Below are positions 14,675-23,564 of a stretch of 43,028 bases of DNA, one piece after another (within the stretch, counting starts at the first letter, position 1; each line of letters opens with the position of its first letter). Made by a program: the position numbers and the translations under genes. Source of the DNA: Salinivirgaceae bacterium (GTDB taxonomy: Bacteria; Bacteroidota; Bacteroidia; Bacteroidales; SZUA-534); contig JAFZKK010000053.1 in assembly GCA_017551905.1 (NCBI GenBank), positions 1 to 43,028 of the forward strand, written 5' to 3'. The notes under the pieces were generated by a model. The model had not been told where the DNA came from. It saw only the letters and a list, made by a program, of their open reading frames with translations, and did not search any database.

Positions 14675-15604
14675 TCAGGCTTTCATTCCGACTTTTTCCA
14701 TAATCAATCGGCTGTCGGCTTGCAATTGTTTTTTAAGTTCCTCTATGCTGCTGAATTTCTGTTCGTTGCGGATTTTTTCAATGAAATTCAGCGTCAAGCT
14801 CTGCCCATACAAGTTCCCAGCAAAATTGAACAAATTAACCTCAATTGAGCGTTCCTTATTTGAGGTGTCGATTGTCGGACGGCTGCCAATATTCAACATT
14901 CCAAAATATTGCTTATCAGCAACTTGTGCCGACACCGCATAGACACCATTGCCTGGTACAAACTTGCACTCATCAGGTTGAAGATTGGCTGTCGGGAAAC
15001 CAATTGTGCTGCCTATGTGGTTACCTCTCACTACTTTACCTGTAAGCGAATATTGCCGGCCAAGCAAATCGGCAGCTTTGCTTACCTCGCCTTGCGACAG
15101 CAACTCTCTGATTTTGGTCGAACTGACAGGATTGTCACCTTCGGCTATAACACTCATTTTCTTTATGTTAAAACCATAATCGGCTGCAAGCTGCCCTATC
15201 TCGTCAAACCGTCCGCGACCTTTATGGCCAATCTTGTTGTCGTAGCCCAGCAAAAGCGTGTCGATGTGCAACTTGCCGACCAAGATGTCGCGCACAAAAT
15301 CGCGATACTCGATTTGCGAAAACGCTTTAGAAAACGGCGCAACAATCAGATAATCAATGCCAGTCTGTCTGAAAAGTTCGATTTTCTCGTCAAGGGTTGA
15401 GAGCAAGCGGAATTGTTCGGTTCCAAGCACAACCGCCGGATGTGGCCAAAAAGTGAAAACAACGCTTTTGCCGCCACGCAGCCGCGCCTCGGCTTTCAGG
15501 TTCTCGACCACCTGCCTGTGTCCGATATGCACCCCGTCGAACGAACCGATAGTTACAACAGGACGTTCGATAGTGATATTTTCAAGCGAATTGAAGATTT
15601 CCAC
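14675..15604 (-). CDS. ribF: bifunctional riboflavin kinase / FMN adenylyltransferase
   Basis: RibF makes FMN from riboflavin and then FAD from FMN, each using ATP. The N-terminal nucleotidyltransferase domain has Thr-Ile-Gly-Ser-Phe-Asp-Gly-Val-His-Ile-Gly-His, and Ser-Ser-Thr-Lys-Ile-Arg near its end. The C-terminal riboflavin-kinase domain has Gly-Phe-Pro-Thr-Ala-Asn and Asn-Gly-Val-Tyr-Ala-Val, followed by Asn-Ile-Gly-Ser-Arg-Pro-Thr. The frame extends to 15730, but a -7 box lies inside that extension and the GTG at 15604 gives a standard 309-residue protein beginning with (Val/Met)-Glu-Ile-Phe. Confidence 0.95.
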   Translation of the reverse strand: MEIFNSLENITIERPVVTIGSFDGVHIGHRQVVENLKAEARLRGGKSVVFTFWPHPAVVLGTEQFRLLSTLDEKIELFRQTGIDYLIVAPFSKAFSQIEYRDFVRDILVGKLHIDTLLLGYDNKIGHKGRGRFDEIGQLAADYGFNIKKMSVIAEGDNPVSSTKIRELLSQGEVSKAADLLGRQYSLTGKVVRGNHIGSTIGFPTANLQPDECKFVPGNGVYAVSAQVADKQYFGMLNIGSRPTIDTSNKERSIEVNLFNFAGNLYGQSLTLNFIEKIRNEQKFSSIEELKKQLQADSRLIMEKVGMKA

Positions 15605-15621
15605 CTGCGTGAATTTTGCCG

Positions 15622-15629
15622 CAAAAATA
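15622..15629 (-). promoter_or_regulatory. -7 box of ribF
   Basis: On the minus strand TATTTTTG matches TAnnTTTG perfectly, ending 17 nt before the GTG start. It lies inside the longer open frame and so argues against any start upstream of 15604. Confidence 0.55.
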
Positions 15630-15911
15630 TACTTTTCAACATTAGAAAAATCAGTTTTGATGCGGCAATTTGACAGCTTTGCGGTGCAATAGCCCCCGAA
15701 AAACGAAGAATTGACACTCATTCGCAGCAAAAACCGACCGCAAGAGCGTTTAATTCGTCATTGTTTGCAATGCTTCCGTCAACAAATAGGCAACATTTAT
15801 CCACAAATGAAATTTATATTAAAAGGGCGGTTGAGGAAAACGATAAATAATGTATTTTAAAACCCTAATTGTTACTGCTGCAAAAGGCTTCAGAAACAAG
15901 GATTCTCGAAT
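15630..15911. other. divergent intergenic region ribF / cyclase
   Basis: About 280 bp without a convincing gene. It must hold the promoter of the cyclase-UspA operon, but I see no full -33/-7 pair; AT-rich stretches around 15810-15870 are the likeliest place. Confidence 0.4.
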
Positions 15912-17762
15912 ATGTTAAAGAGCTTAATATCGATTTTGACAGCTATTGTTCTGGCAGGCGCCGGCAGCACGGTTTTTGCCCAAACGATAACCAATTATCC
16001 GATGGAAATAAACATCGCGTCGGAAGAAAAATTGTTGCTCGACGACAGCTTCAAAACCGACGAGGGTGCCTTCACATACAATCTGGGCGAAAAAGCAAGC
16101 GAGAAAACCGTAACATTGTCGGTGTCGCCTAACACGATAAACAAACTTTCGCTTGTCGAATTCTGTTTTGAAGGGACAGGCAAAGAGCCGCAATGGTCAC
16201 AAAAAAGCTCAGTAACATTCGACTCTCCCACCGAAAAAACAACTGTGACAATAAAAGCCAAAGGCGAAAGCGGATTGTTCTACAAAACCGAAGTCACCAT
16301 TGGCCATTCGCGCTCATTCGGTGCCGCAGAGATAACCCTCATCATAATCGTTCTGGCACTTGCATTGGCCGCCTATTTCTTCACTCGCTACAAACTGCAG
16401 CGAGCAAAATTATCGCTCGAAAACGAACTTGCCGACCGCGACAAGGAGCTTCAGGCTCAAAAAATGAAATACGACGAGATGCTGGCCAACTATATGCCGA
16501 AGGAGGAATTCGAAAAGCTGAAAGCATCGGAAAAGAGCCGCGAGAAAACCATTCGCTTCAAAATGGCAACTGTCTTGTTCTCAGACGTTCACGGATTTTC
16601 AAACATATCGAAGAACGACAACGCCGAGCAACTTATCGACGACTTGGACCGATTCTTCTACCACTTCGACGAGGTTGTCAAGAAGTTCCATATCGAGAAA
16701 ATTAAATCGGTTGGTGACATCTACATGTGCGCCGGCGGCATTCCGCAGAAAAACCGCACAAACCCGATTGAGGTTGTACTGGCGGCGTTTGAGATGTACC
16801 AATACATGCAGAACATAAAACTCCAATACGAAGACAAACAAAGCTGGAACCTGCGCATCGGCGTACATACCGGTCCTGTGTTCTGCAACAGCAACACCGT
16901 CAACAGTAAAAAGAAACTTGAGATTTGGGGCGACACCGTCAACATCGCAAGCCGCATGGAGGCGTCGGGACAGGTAAACAAAGTGAACATCACCGGCATG
17001 ACATACGAGCTTGTGAAAGACTATTTCGTTTGCCAATACTGGGGCAAGATGCCTGTCAAATACAAGGGCGAGATTGACATGTACCTGATTGAAGGCTTCC
17101 GTCCGCATCTGTCAGTCAACGGATTAGGAGTGAAACCGAACCAGGCATTCCGCACACGGCTCGGGCTTGTCCGCTACGACGACATTGAGGAGGTTGTACT
17201 CAACATGCTTGAGGAGAAACTGCCGAAAAACCTGTATTACCACAACCTGAAACATACAATCGATGTGACAACACAGGTTGAGATTATCGGCCGCCACGAG
17301 GGCATCAACGACGAGGAGATGCTGATGCTGAAAACCGCAGCGCTCTTCCACGACACGGGCTTCACCCGCACCTACAAAGACCACGAGGAATCGGGGTGCG
17401 AAATAGCCCGCGAGTATCTTCCCAAGTTCGATTACACGCCCGAGCAAATTGACTTCATCTGCAACTTGATAATGAAAACCAAGCTGCCGCCGAAGCCAGT
17501 CACACTGCTCGAACAGATAATCTGCGACGCCGATTTGGATTACCTCGGCCGCGCCGATTTCATTCCTGTTTCGGGAAATCTGTACCGTGAATTGCGCGAG
17601 CGCGGTGCCATTGAAGACGACATCGATAAGTGGAATATGATGCAGATAAAGTTTATCGAAGGACATCAATATTTTACAAATTCGGCAAAACAAATGCGCG
17701 ATGTAAATAAAAACAATCAGTTAGAAGCAATTAGACAATTAGTTAAAGAGAAAAATAAATAA
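15912..17762 (+). CDS. membrane class III adenylate cyclase fused to an HD phosphohydrolase domain
   Basis: A 616-residue signalling protein. Residues 1-24 are a signal peptide or first anchor, 25-135 a beta-rich extracytoplasmic domain, 140-158 a membrane helix, and 160-210 a charged coiled coil. The class III cyclase domain (about 216-395) has metal aspartates Asp225 (Phe-Ser-Asp-Val) and Asp269 (Ser-Val-Gly-Asp), Lys265 at the adenine-selecting position, Glu337 where cyclases have Asp or Cys, and transition-state Asn344 and Arg348. This favours cAMP over cGMP. The HD domain (about 440-580) has His448, His480-Asp481 and Asp541, a possible phosphodiesterase. The UspA gene follows after 26 nt. 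Confidence 0.88.
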   Translation: MLKSLISILTAIVLAGAGSTVFAQTITNYPMEINIASEEKLLLDDSFKTDEGAFTYNLGEKASEKTVTLSVSPNTINKLSLVEFCFEGTGKEPQWSQKSSVTFDSPTEKTTVTIKAKGESGLFYKTEVTIGHSRSFGAAEITLIIIVLALALAAYFFTRYKLQRAKLSLENELADRDKELQAQKMKYDEMLANYMPKEEFEKLKASEKSREKTIRFKMATVLFSDVHGFSNISKNDNAEQLIDDLDRFFYHFDEVVKKFHIEKIKSVGDIYMCAGGIPQKNRTNPIEVVLAAFEMYQYMQNIKLQYEDKQSWNLRIGVHTGPVFCNSNTVNSKKKLEIWGDTVNIASRMEASGQVNKVNITGMTYELVKDYFVCQYWGKMPVKYKGEIDMYLIEGFRPHLSVNGLGVKPNQAFRTRLGLVRYDDIEEVVLNMLEEKLPKNLYYHNLKHTIDVTTQVEIIGRHEGINDEEMLMLKTAALFHDTGFTRTYKDHEESGCEIAREYLPKFDYTPEQIDFICNLIMKTKLPPKPVTLLEQIICDADLDYLGRADFIPVSGNLYRELRERGAIEDDIDKWNMMQIKFIEGHQYFTNSAKQMRDVNKNNQLEAIRQLVKEKNK

Positions 17763-17788
17763 ATTTGTAACTCTTATTTTTATAGGAT

Positions 17789-18640
17789 ATGGCTAAGACA
17801 AGAAAAGACGTCATTATTGTTCCTTGGGACTATTCAGAAGCAAGTGAAATAGCATTGCAGCACGCAATACTGCTTGCCAATGAGGTTGATAACCAAATCA
17901 TGTTGGTTAGATTTATTAAGGAAGCGGGTTTGTTCGGCAGCAAATCGGCAAAACAGGCTGAATATGAAGCTGAAAAAGTGAAAATCAAAGAAGCGGCAGC
18001 CGAAATAGTGAGCAAATACAATCTTGACCCGGTGCGCATCTTCATCGATGTCGAGATTGGCACTAAATCGAAAGTAGTGGACGCACTTGTCAAAGACGCC
18101 AACGCCAATCTGGTAGTCTGCGGACGCACATACAAACTGACGGAGAAACAGACGTTGGATATCCGCGAAATAACTGATATGCTTTCAGTTATCGATATTC
18201 CGTTCATCATTACCACAACAGCGCCGACACACGCCTACTACAAGGAGATTGTTGTTCCGCTCGACAACGACAAGAAGATGAAGGAAACGCTGCAGTGGGT
18301 TGTCTATCTGTCGAAATACTATAACTGCAACATCAACATTATCAAGCCATATATCGAAAACGAGTATATGAAGAAGGATATGGAGAACAATATCTACTTC
18401 ACCAAGAAACTGCTCGACAAAAAGAACATTATATATGGTATAAAAACCGCCAAAAAAGGAAAGGTGTTTGAGGATGAGATTCTGAAATTCAGCGTCAACA
18501 TCGACTCTGACTTGGTTGTGCTCATCATCAACAAATACAAGAAAATGGTGAAAGACGACCCGAATTACGACGCAACCATTCCGTTCCTTGTAATCAACCG
18601 CAACAGCGAGGTTGTGAAATACGGCGGAAGTTTCCGTTAA
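17789..18640 (+). CDS. tandem-domain universal stress protein (UspA family)
   Basis: A 283-residue cytoplasmic protein with two Usp domains. The first starts Val-Ile-Ile-Val-Pro-Trp-Asp-Tyr-Ser-Glu-Ala-Ser and has Ala-Asn-Leu-Val-Val-Cys-Gly-Arg; the second starts Ile-Val-Val-Pro-Leu-Asp-Asn-Asp near residue 154 and ends with Ile-Pro-Phe-Leu-Val-Ile-Asn. The Gly-x2-Gly-x9-Gly-Ser/Thr ATP loop is not evident after Cys-Gly-Arg, so it is probably not an ATP-binding Usp. It lies 26 nt after the cyclase/HD gene and before a terminator, so the two form an operon; some Usp proteins are known to bind cAMP. Confidence 0.9.
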   Translation: MAKTRKDVIIVPWDYSEASEIALQHAILLANEVDNQIMLVRFIKEAGLFGSKSAKQAEYEAEKVKIKEAAAEIVSKYNLDPVRIFIDVEIGTKSKVVDALVKDANANLVVCGRTYKLTEKQTLDIREITDMLSVIDIPFIITTTAPTHAYYKEIVVPLDNDKKMKETLQWVVYLSKYYNCNINIIKPYIENEYMKKDMENNIYFTKKLLDKKNIIYGIKTAKKGKVFEDEILKFSVNIDSDLVVLIINKYKKMVKDDPNYDATIPFLVINRNSEVVKYGGSFR

Positions 18641-18672
18641 AAACAGATTTTTTTGACATTCCTATAAAATTG

Positions 18673-18701
18673 AAAAGGGCTCCACAAAGGAGCCTTTTTT
18701 T
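18673..18701 (+). terminator. Rho-independent terminator of the cyclase-UspA operon
   Basis: GGCTCC - ACAAA - GGAGCC stem preceded by AAAAG and followed by seven T's. Confidence 0.9.
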
Positions 18702-18736
18702 ATGCAATAACAAATCGAAAACGGAATTGCTTTTTG

Positions 18737-19795
18737 TTACAAATCCGCTGATTTTGAGATAATTCGCTCAACAGCCTCACGACTGATGAAATAAAGAGAG
18801 CCTTTCATTGTGCAACAGAAAACCGTGCCGTCGTGCATGGTAACAGGCGTTGAGAAGAATTTGCCGTCGGCTTGGAACTTGCCAAGCAATTCGCCTTTAG
18901 TGCTGAAAAAATAAACTCCGCCATCGATGCCGCAGACGACAAACATCGAATCGCCAACCATAGCCGGCGACGACACAACTCTATTCCCCGTTGTATATTT
19001 GTTTATCAGCTTGCCGTCGGCACTTAAGCAATAAACATTCTTGTCGAACGAACCGAAAACAATGTTACCGTCAGGTGTCTGAAGAACCGAGCTGTGGATG
19101 CGTCCTTTGGTTTTATACTTCCAATTAAGCTGAGCTGCCGTGTCGATTGAATGCAAGTGTTTGTCGTATGAGCCAACAATTATCTGTCCATCAGCGGTTT
19201 CGGTTGGTTTTGAGTGCATAACCCAGCCCTTTGTCTTGTATTTTGCACAGACGTGAGCCGCAGAGTCAATAATAAAAACACGGCGTCCGTTGCCACCAAT
19301 CGCCACCTTGCCGTTCGACAATGTAAGGGGCGAGCCGTGCATTATGTGCCCGACTTTGGCGTAATATAGCGAGTCGGCTTTAAGGTCATAAAACATAACC
19401 TTTCCACGTCCAGTTCCAAAGGCAATTTTTCCCGTTCCTACCTCAACCGGCTCAGTAAAAATCTTACCCGCCTTGGGGCTTATCGACTTCTGGAAATTGC
19501 CGTCTTTGTCAAAGAAATAGAACCGCTTGTCGTAGCTGCCAATGGCTATTTGGCCGTCGGATAGCTGCGCCGGAGTGGCATGAATCCACCCTTTTGTGGT
19601 GTACGAATTTTGCTGCTCACCGCGGCTGTTGAACAGATACATCGTTTTGTTGTGCGACGCAATAACAACATTGCCATCGGTTGTGACAATGGGCGTTGAA
19701 TAGAAATTGCCGTCGATATGTACTCGGATGATGCCGTCTTGCGCAGAGGCAAACAGACTGACGAAAACCAATAATATGGATATTGACGCACGCAT
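18737..19795 (-). CDS. exported PQQ-type beta-propeller repeat protein
   Basis: A 352-residue protein with a signal peptide (Met-Arg-Ala-Ser-Ile-Ser ... Phe-Ala-Ser-Ala-Gln). The rest is eight repeats of about 40 residues with the pattern small-Ser/Thr-Pro, Asp-Gly-x-Ile-x-x-Gly-Ser-x-Asp, Tyr-x-x-Asp-x-x-Gly, Tyr-x-Thr-Lys-Gly, which predicts a closed eight-bladed propeller like BamB. No other BAM gene is nearby, so a BamB role is not supported. The ATG at 19795 was chosen over an upstream start at 19873 because it begins the signal peptide and follows a -7 box. Confidence 0.85.
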   Translation of the reverse strand: MRASISILLVFVSLFASAQDGIIRVHIDGNFYSTPIVTTDGNVVIASHNKTMYLFNSRGEQQNSYTTKGWIHATPAQLSDGQIAIGSYDKRFYFFDKDGNFQKSISPKAGKIFTEPVEVGTGKIAFGTGRGKVMFYDLKADSLYYAKVGHIMHGSPLTLSNGKVAIGGNGRRVFIIDSAAHVCAKYKTKGWVMHSKPTETADGQIIVGSYDKHLHSIDTAAQLNWKYKTKGRIHSSVLQTPDGNIVFGSFDKNVYCLSADGKLINKYTTGNRVVSSPAMVGDSMFVVCGIDGGVYFFSTKGELLGKFQADGKFFSTPVTMHDGTVFCCTMKGSLYFISREAVERIISKSADL

Positions 19796-19803
19796 TTTTT
19801 TTG

Positions 19804-19811
19804 CAAAGCTA
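19804..19811 (-). promoter_or_regulatory. -7 box of the propeller gene, near-leaderless
   Basis: TAGCTTTG on the minus strand ends only 8 nt before the ATG at 19795, so the transcript would have almost no 5' leader. Confidence 0.5.
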
Positions 19812-19873
19812 ATAAATCCTGTTTTCCGACACCTCACTAATAACAAACTGTTGTTTTTGACTGAAGTTGGCAC

Positions 19874-19904
19874 AAAAAAAAGAGCCGCCCAATTCGGACG
19901 GCTC
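19874..19904 (-). terminator. terminator of the OmpA/TPR lipoprotein gene
   Basis: On the minus strand GAGCCG (19904-19899) and CGGCTC (19887-19882) form a stem, extended by partial pairing toward the loop and followed by a run of T's. Confidence 0.85.
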
Positions 19905-19925
19905 CTATTAATGAATGTCTAATAA

Positions 19926-21665
19926 TTATTTAGCAACACTTTGGAAGTCAGCGTCGTCAGCATATTGAGCGAACTCAATATCCTTTGCAGCGTATGCGCC
20001 AAGAGCAGCGTCTTTCTCAACAGCAACCTTCAAGTTGTTGATGATGCCGTCTTTGTCTTGTTTGCGAGCGCTGATGACAGCCTTCAGATAAGCAATCTTC
20101 GGGTCGTTCTGGTCTTCAATCTTATTCAGGATACCAAGCGATGCGTCAAATACATCCTGGTTTTTGGTATTCGAATAGTTGAGCAATTTAGCCAAAGCCC
20201 AGTTGAACGAATCGAAGCGGCTGCTTGAGAAGAGGTTGAGAGCTGTCTCATAGTCACCCTTCTTAGTAGCGATAACTGCTTGGTTGTAGCTAACCTCGTT
20301 GCCAGCACCGGCAGCAGCGTCAAAATACTCTTTAGCTGCAACTGCGTCGCCTTCAGCGTATGCGCAAGCGCCAAGGTTGTTCAATACTGTTGTGTTAGAA
20401 GCGTCGATGCCTTTTGCTTTCTCGAAAGCGGCTTTTGCCTCGTCAACATTGCCCATCAGGAAGTTGATGTGACCAACGTTGTTGATTGTTCTCCAATCCT
20501 CAGGATATTTGTTGGCAGCTTTCTGATAGATAGAAAGTTTCTCAGCATTGTCGTTGGTAAGAGTAGCAGCGTAAAGCAACTCCTCAACTGACAAAGTATC
20601 AGGATTAGAAGCAACCAAGTCTTTGATTTCCTCGTCAGAGTGACCGATAACTGCAATGTTTACAGTCAGTTTAGAACGACGGAGTTGAGGAAGAATCTTC
20701 TCAGCAATCTCTTCGTAAGCTGCAGAGATGTTCTTGATTTCTTTCTCGCGAACAACAGGGTCAGAATACATTGAGAGAACGCGAAGGATGAGTTCCTTAT
20801 CCTGAATGTCAGACTGTTGCATCAAAGTTTTGAAACCGTCCCAGTCCTCAGCCAAAGATGATTTGTTGAAAACTGACTCGTCGGCTTTGATTTTAGCCTT
20901 CTTAAGTTCTTGCTGGAAGAATTTGTTAGAGTTGTTCATACGGTTGGCAGCCAACTTGTCGTTGAGTGACTCCTCGCCATCAGGTGAAGCGTAAGCCGAG
21001 ATGGTGATACCCTTAATCTCAGTGCGCTCGTCAGCGGCAGCGTCTTTCAAGAATTTCTTCAAAGCGGCAACCTCTTCTTTATTCAACTCCTTGTTGGTGA
21101 TGTCGGCTTTGTTGATAACGAAGAACAGAGTTGCGCCCTTTTCGTTAGTCGAAATGCGTTGGAATTTGTCGGCAGCTGCGATAGTCTTTGCATTGTTGTC
21201 GAGCAACAAAGCTGTTGACATAACGCCGTCGGCAATTTTCTGCTCCGGAACATTTACCGATTTGCCTTTCATTGAAGCTGTTGCACGAGCATACAACTCA
21301 GAGCTGCGCATTGCCTCTTCAAAAGCAATTTTCGATTTCAACTTGAAAGTTCCACCATTGGCAAACGAGCAAACCTCGTTGTTAGCCTGAACTTTCTCAC
21401 CTTGGATAGTTTTTGCCTCAAATGCTTTTTCACCACCTTCATACTTCAAAACCGGAACGATTTCCAAGCTGGCCTCAGCCACGAAATACTTTGGAGGGAA
21501 AGTCACACTGATTTCAACTTCCACACTGTCACCATGCATTTCAAGTACTTTGGGATTCACATCGTAACGTACCTGATTTGCCATATCCGCCATTTTCTGC
21601 ATGCCGCCGCAAGCGGTTAATGCCAAAACGCAAGATGCTAAAATACAAACGTTTAACTTTTTCAT
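19926..21665 (-). CDS. OmpA-like / TPR outer-membrane lipoprotein
   Basis: A 579-residue lipoprotein with lipobox Leu-Thr-Ala-Cys-Gly (Cys19). Residues about 30-210 are beta-rich. Around 215-265 an OmpA-C-like peptidoglycan-binding stretch can be seen (Ile-Thr-Ile-Ser-Ala-Tyr-Ala-Ser-Pro-Asp-Gly-Glu, then Asn-x-x-Leu-Ala-x-x-Arg). From about 350 several TPR units follow, such as Trp-Arg-Thr-Ile-Asn-Asn-Val-Gly and Ala-Lys-Ala-Ala-Phe-Glu-Lys-Ala. This architecture is common in Bacteroidales and probably ties the outer membrane to peptidoglycan while the TPRs bind partners. It is a single-gene unit with its own terminator. Confidence 0.85.
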   Translation of the reverse strand: MKKLNVCILASCVLALTACGGMQKMADMANQVRYDVNPKVLEMHGDSVEVEISVTFPPKYFVAEASLEIVPVLKYEGGEKAFEAKTIQGEKVQANNEVCSFANGGTFKLKSKIAFEEAMRSSELYARATASMKGKSVNVPEQKIADGVMSTALLLDNNAKTIAAADKFQRISTNEKGATLFFVINKADITNKELNKEEVAALKKFLKDAAADERTEIKGITISAYASPDGEESLNDKLAANRMNNSNKFFQQELKKAKIKADESVFNKSSLAEDWDGFKTLMQQSDIQDKELILRVLSMYSDPVVREKEIKNISAAYEEIAEKILPQLRRSKLTVNIAVIGHSDEEIKDLVASNPDTLSVEELLYAATLTNDNAEKLSIYQKAANKYPEDWRTINNVGHINFLMGNVDEAKAAFEKAKGIDASNTTVLNNLGACAYAEGDAVAAKEYFDAAAGAGNEVSYNQAVIATKKGDYETALNLFSSSRFDSFNWALAKLLNYSNTKNQDVFDASLGILNKIEDQNDPKIAYLKAVISARKQDKDGIINNLKVAVEKDAALGAYAAKDIEFAQYADDADFQSVAK

Positions 21666-21804
21666 AATAAATAATTAAATTAAAGTAATCTCGCTATAAT
21701 TAGTTGCCTGTGCGAGCAAAAATACTTTGTACTCAACACATAACAAGTGCCAAAATTAATAAAATTCGGTTATTTGCAACCTTACAACAAAATAAATTGT
21801 GTTT

Positions 21805-22095
21805 TTATCGAAAAACTATGTCGCTGATAACGTCGCCGCCGCTCGCATCGTTGAGCTGCGATATCAGTTTTTCTTTGGCTATCAGCAATTCGCGGCGAAT
21901 AACCGACGAATCGACACTAACATATAATGTGCGGTTTTTTACATACAGGTCGCGCGTTTTTGCGGCTATCAGAGGCCCGACTATAGGATTCCAAGCCGCC
22001 ATTAGCCGCGTCTCCTCCACTTTTGACCGCAATTTCATCTCCTCTATCCAAAGCGATAAGGCTTCGCCGATTGTCGATGTTGTCTGTCTGCGCAT
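21805..22095 (-). CDS. DUF721 / DciA-like protein
   Basis: A 96-residue basic protein of the DUF721 family: a helix with Leu-Ser-Leu-Trp-Ile-Glu-Glu, then Leu-Met-Ala-Ala-Trp-Asn-Pro-Ile-Val-Gly-Pro-Leu-Ile-Ala and the strand-rich half Leu-Tyr-Val-Lys-Asn-Arg-Thr-Leu-Tyr-Val-Ser-Val-Asp-Ser-Ser-Val-Ile-Arg-Arg. In other bacteria DciA is the loader of the replicative helicase DnaB. It follows recF with only 1 bp between the genes, which supports a replication or repair role. The Trp in the central motif is conserved in the family. Confidence 0.88.
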   Translation of the reverse strand: MRRQTTSTIGEALSLWIEEMKLRSKVEETRLMAAWNPIVGPLIAAKTRDLYVKNRTLYVSVDSSVIRRELLIAKEKLISQLNDASGGDVISDIVFR

Positions 22096-22096
22096 A

Positions 22097-23203
22097 TTAT
22101 ATTATAGGTGTTAGTGAATTGTCCTTAAGATTATAGTGCCGGTGCTCGCCCCCCACTTTCTGCAAAACCTCTTTTATGCGGTCGGCGCTGGTGTCGGTGA
22201 TGAAAATCTGACCAAAGTTGTTTTGCGCCACAAGGTTGACAATCTGCTCCACGCGCGACTGGTCGAGCTTGTCGAAAATATCGTCGAGCAACAGAATAGG
22301 CTTTTGTCCGCAGAGTTTTCCAATATATTCAAACTGAGCAAGTTTCATCGCTACAAGATAGGTTTTCTGCTGGCCTTGCGAACCCAGACGCTTGATTGGC
22401 TGCCCCGACATTCCCAACTCAAGGTCGTCTTTGTGAACGCCGAAATTGGTGTAACGTGTGGCCAAGTCGATGGCGCGGTTGTCGCGCAGCTGCTGACTGA
22501 GCGGCTTCTCGTCGAGCGTGGTCTGATACTCGAGCGAAACCTTCTCCTTACCTCGCGATATAGTCTCAAAATAACGTTGGAAGATGGGCTCGATTTCCGT
22601 AACGAAATTTTTTCGCCGCTGATAGATTAACTGCCCTGATTCGGCAAGCTGGTCGTCATAAATCTGGAGAATATCCTCGTCAATCTGCCACGTTTGCGGA
22701 GTCTCTTTGAGCAAATGGTTGCGTTGCGCCAAAATCTTTGTATATCGCTGATAATGTAACAGATATTCCTTATCGAACTGCGATATTATGCCGTCGATGA
22801 ATTTGCGCCGCTCGTCGCTGCCGCCAATTATCAGGTTGATGTCGTAGGGCGACACCATTACAAGCGGTATCAGCCCGATGTGGTCGGCAAAACGCTCGTA
22901 CTCCTTCTTGTTGCGTTTGAACCGCTTGCGCTTGCCCGGCTCAAAGCCGCAATAGATTTCTTCGGTCTGCCCGTCAAAATCGTACTGTCCCTGTATAATG
23001 AAAAACTGCTCGCCGTGGCGGATATTCTGCGAATCGAGGCTGGTGAAAAAACTTTTGCAGAACGACATATAATATATGGCGTCGAGAATGTTGGTCTTGC
23101 CCTCGCCGTTGTCGCCCGTGATGCAGTTGATACGCGCCGAAAAATCGGCCTCAAGCGACTGATAATTTTTGAAATTTGTAAGTGTCAGATGGTGCAAACT
23201 CAT
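22097..23203 (-). CDS. recF: DNA replication and repair protein RecF
   Basis: An SMC-like ATPase that loads RecA at gapped DNA. 368 residues, normal length. The N-terminus reads Leu-His-His-Leu-Thr-Leu-Thr-Asn-Phe-Lys-Asn-Tyr; Walker A is Gly-Asp-Asn-Gly-Glu-Gly-Lys-Thr (30-37); the ABC-type signature is Leu-Gly-Ser-Gln-Gly-Gln-Gln-Lys; Walker B is Ile-Leu-Leu-Leu-Asp-Asp-Ile-Phe-Asp-Lys-Leu-Asp. The D-loop Asp-Lys-Leu-Asp is complete. It sits ahead of the DciA-like gene in one transcript with a -7 box right at its start codon. Confidence 0.97.
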   Translation of the reverse strand: MSLHHLTLTNFKNYQSLEADFSARINCITGDNGEGKTNILDAIYYMSFCKSFFTSLDSQNIRHGEQFFIIQGQYDFDGQTEEIYCGFEPGKRKRFKRNKKEYERFADHIGLIPLVMVSPYDINLIIGGSDERRKFIDGIISQFDKEYLLHYQRYTKILAQRNHLLKETPQTWQIDEDILQIYDDQLAESGQLIYQRRKNFVTEIEPIFQRYFETISRGKEKVSLEYQTTLDEKPLSQQLRDNRAIDLATRYTNFGVHKDDLELGMSGQPIKRLGSQGQQKTYLVAMKLAQFEYIGKLCGQKPILLLDDIFDKLDQSRVEQIVNLVAQNNFGQIFITDTSADRIKEVLQKVGGEHRHYNLKDNSLTPII

Positions 23204-23207
23204 AGCG

Positions 23208-23215
23208 CAAAGATA
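23208..23215 (-). promoter_or_regulatory. -7 box of recF, leaderless arrangement
   Basis: TATCTTTG on the minus strand ends four bases before the recF ATG (23203). With transcription starting about seven bases after the box, the message would begin at or within the start codon. Confidence 0.55.
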
Positions 23216-23524
23216 AGCCTATTTTGCGGTTTGCCGACCGCGGACGGATTATTTAATATCGGCATAAAATAGAAATGCGAGCCGCTTTAAAGCAAACTCG
23301 CACACAACTATATACCACTAATAACCACTAAACTTTTTCTTTCCGAAAGCAACCGTGATGTGTTTCTTTCCGATTGCGGTGCAAATATACGGCGACAATC
23401 CGCAACTGCCTAAAAATCAGTTTTTAGTACAACGTTTGCATAATTCTATTTAACAATAATTTTATATAGCATTTCTTTATGGCACTGACATTTACAACTC
23501 TGCAAACGATAGCCCAAAAAATTA
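23216..23524. other. divergent intergenic region recF / thioesterase
   Basis: About 310 bp with no convincing gene. A short direct repeat TTTCTTTCCGA occurs near 23337 and 23366; otherwise nothing stands out. Confidence 0.45.
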
Positions 23525-23532
23525 TATTTTTG
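23525..23532 (+). promoter_or_regulatory. -7 box of the thioesterase-TatD-TcdA operon
   Basis: TATTTTTG matches the consensus perfectly, 32 nt upstream of the thioesterase ATG. The -33 region is weak (TCTG at 22 bp spacing). Confidence 0.5.
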
Positions 23533-23564
23533 AGCCGATTTTTTTCAGAAACAGAGATAAAACA

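Noticed and set aside
21704..22114. 136-codon plus-strand frame over the DciA-like gene
   Set aside because: Shadow of the DUF721 gene, whose own protein shows clear family motifs.
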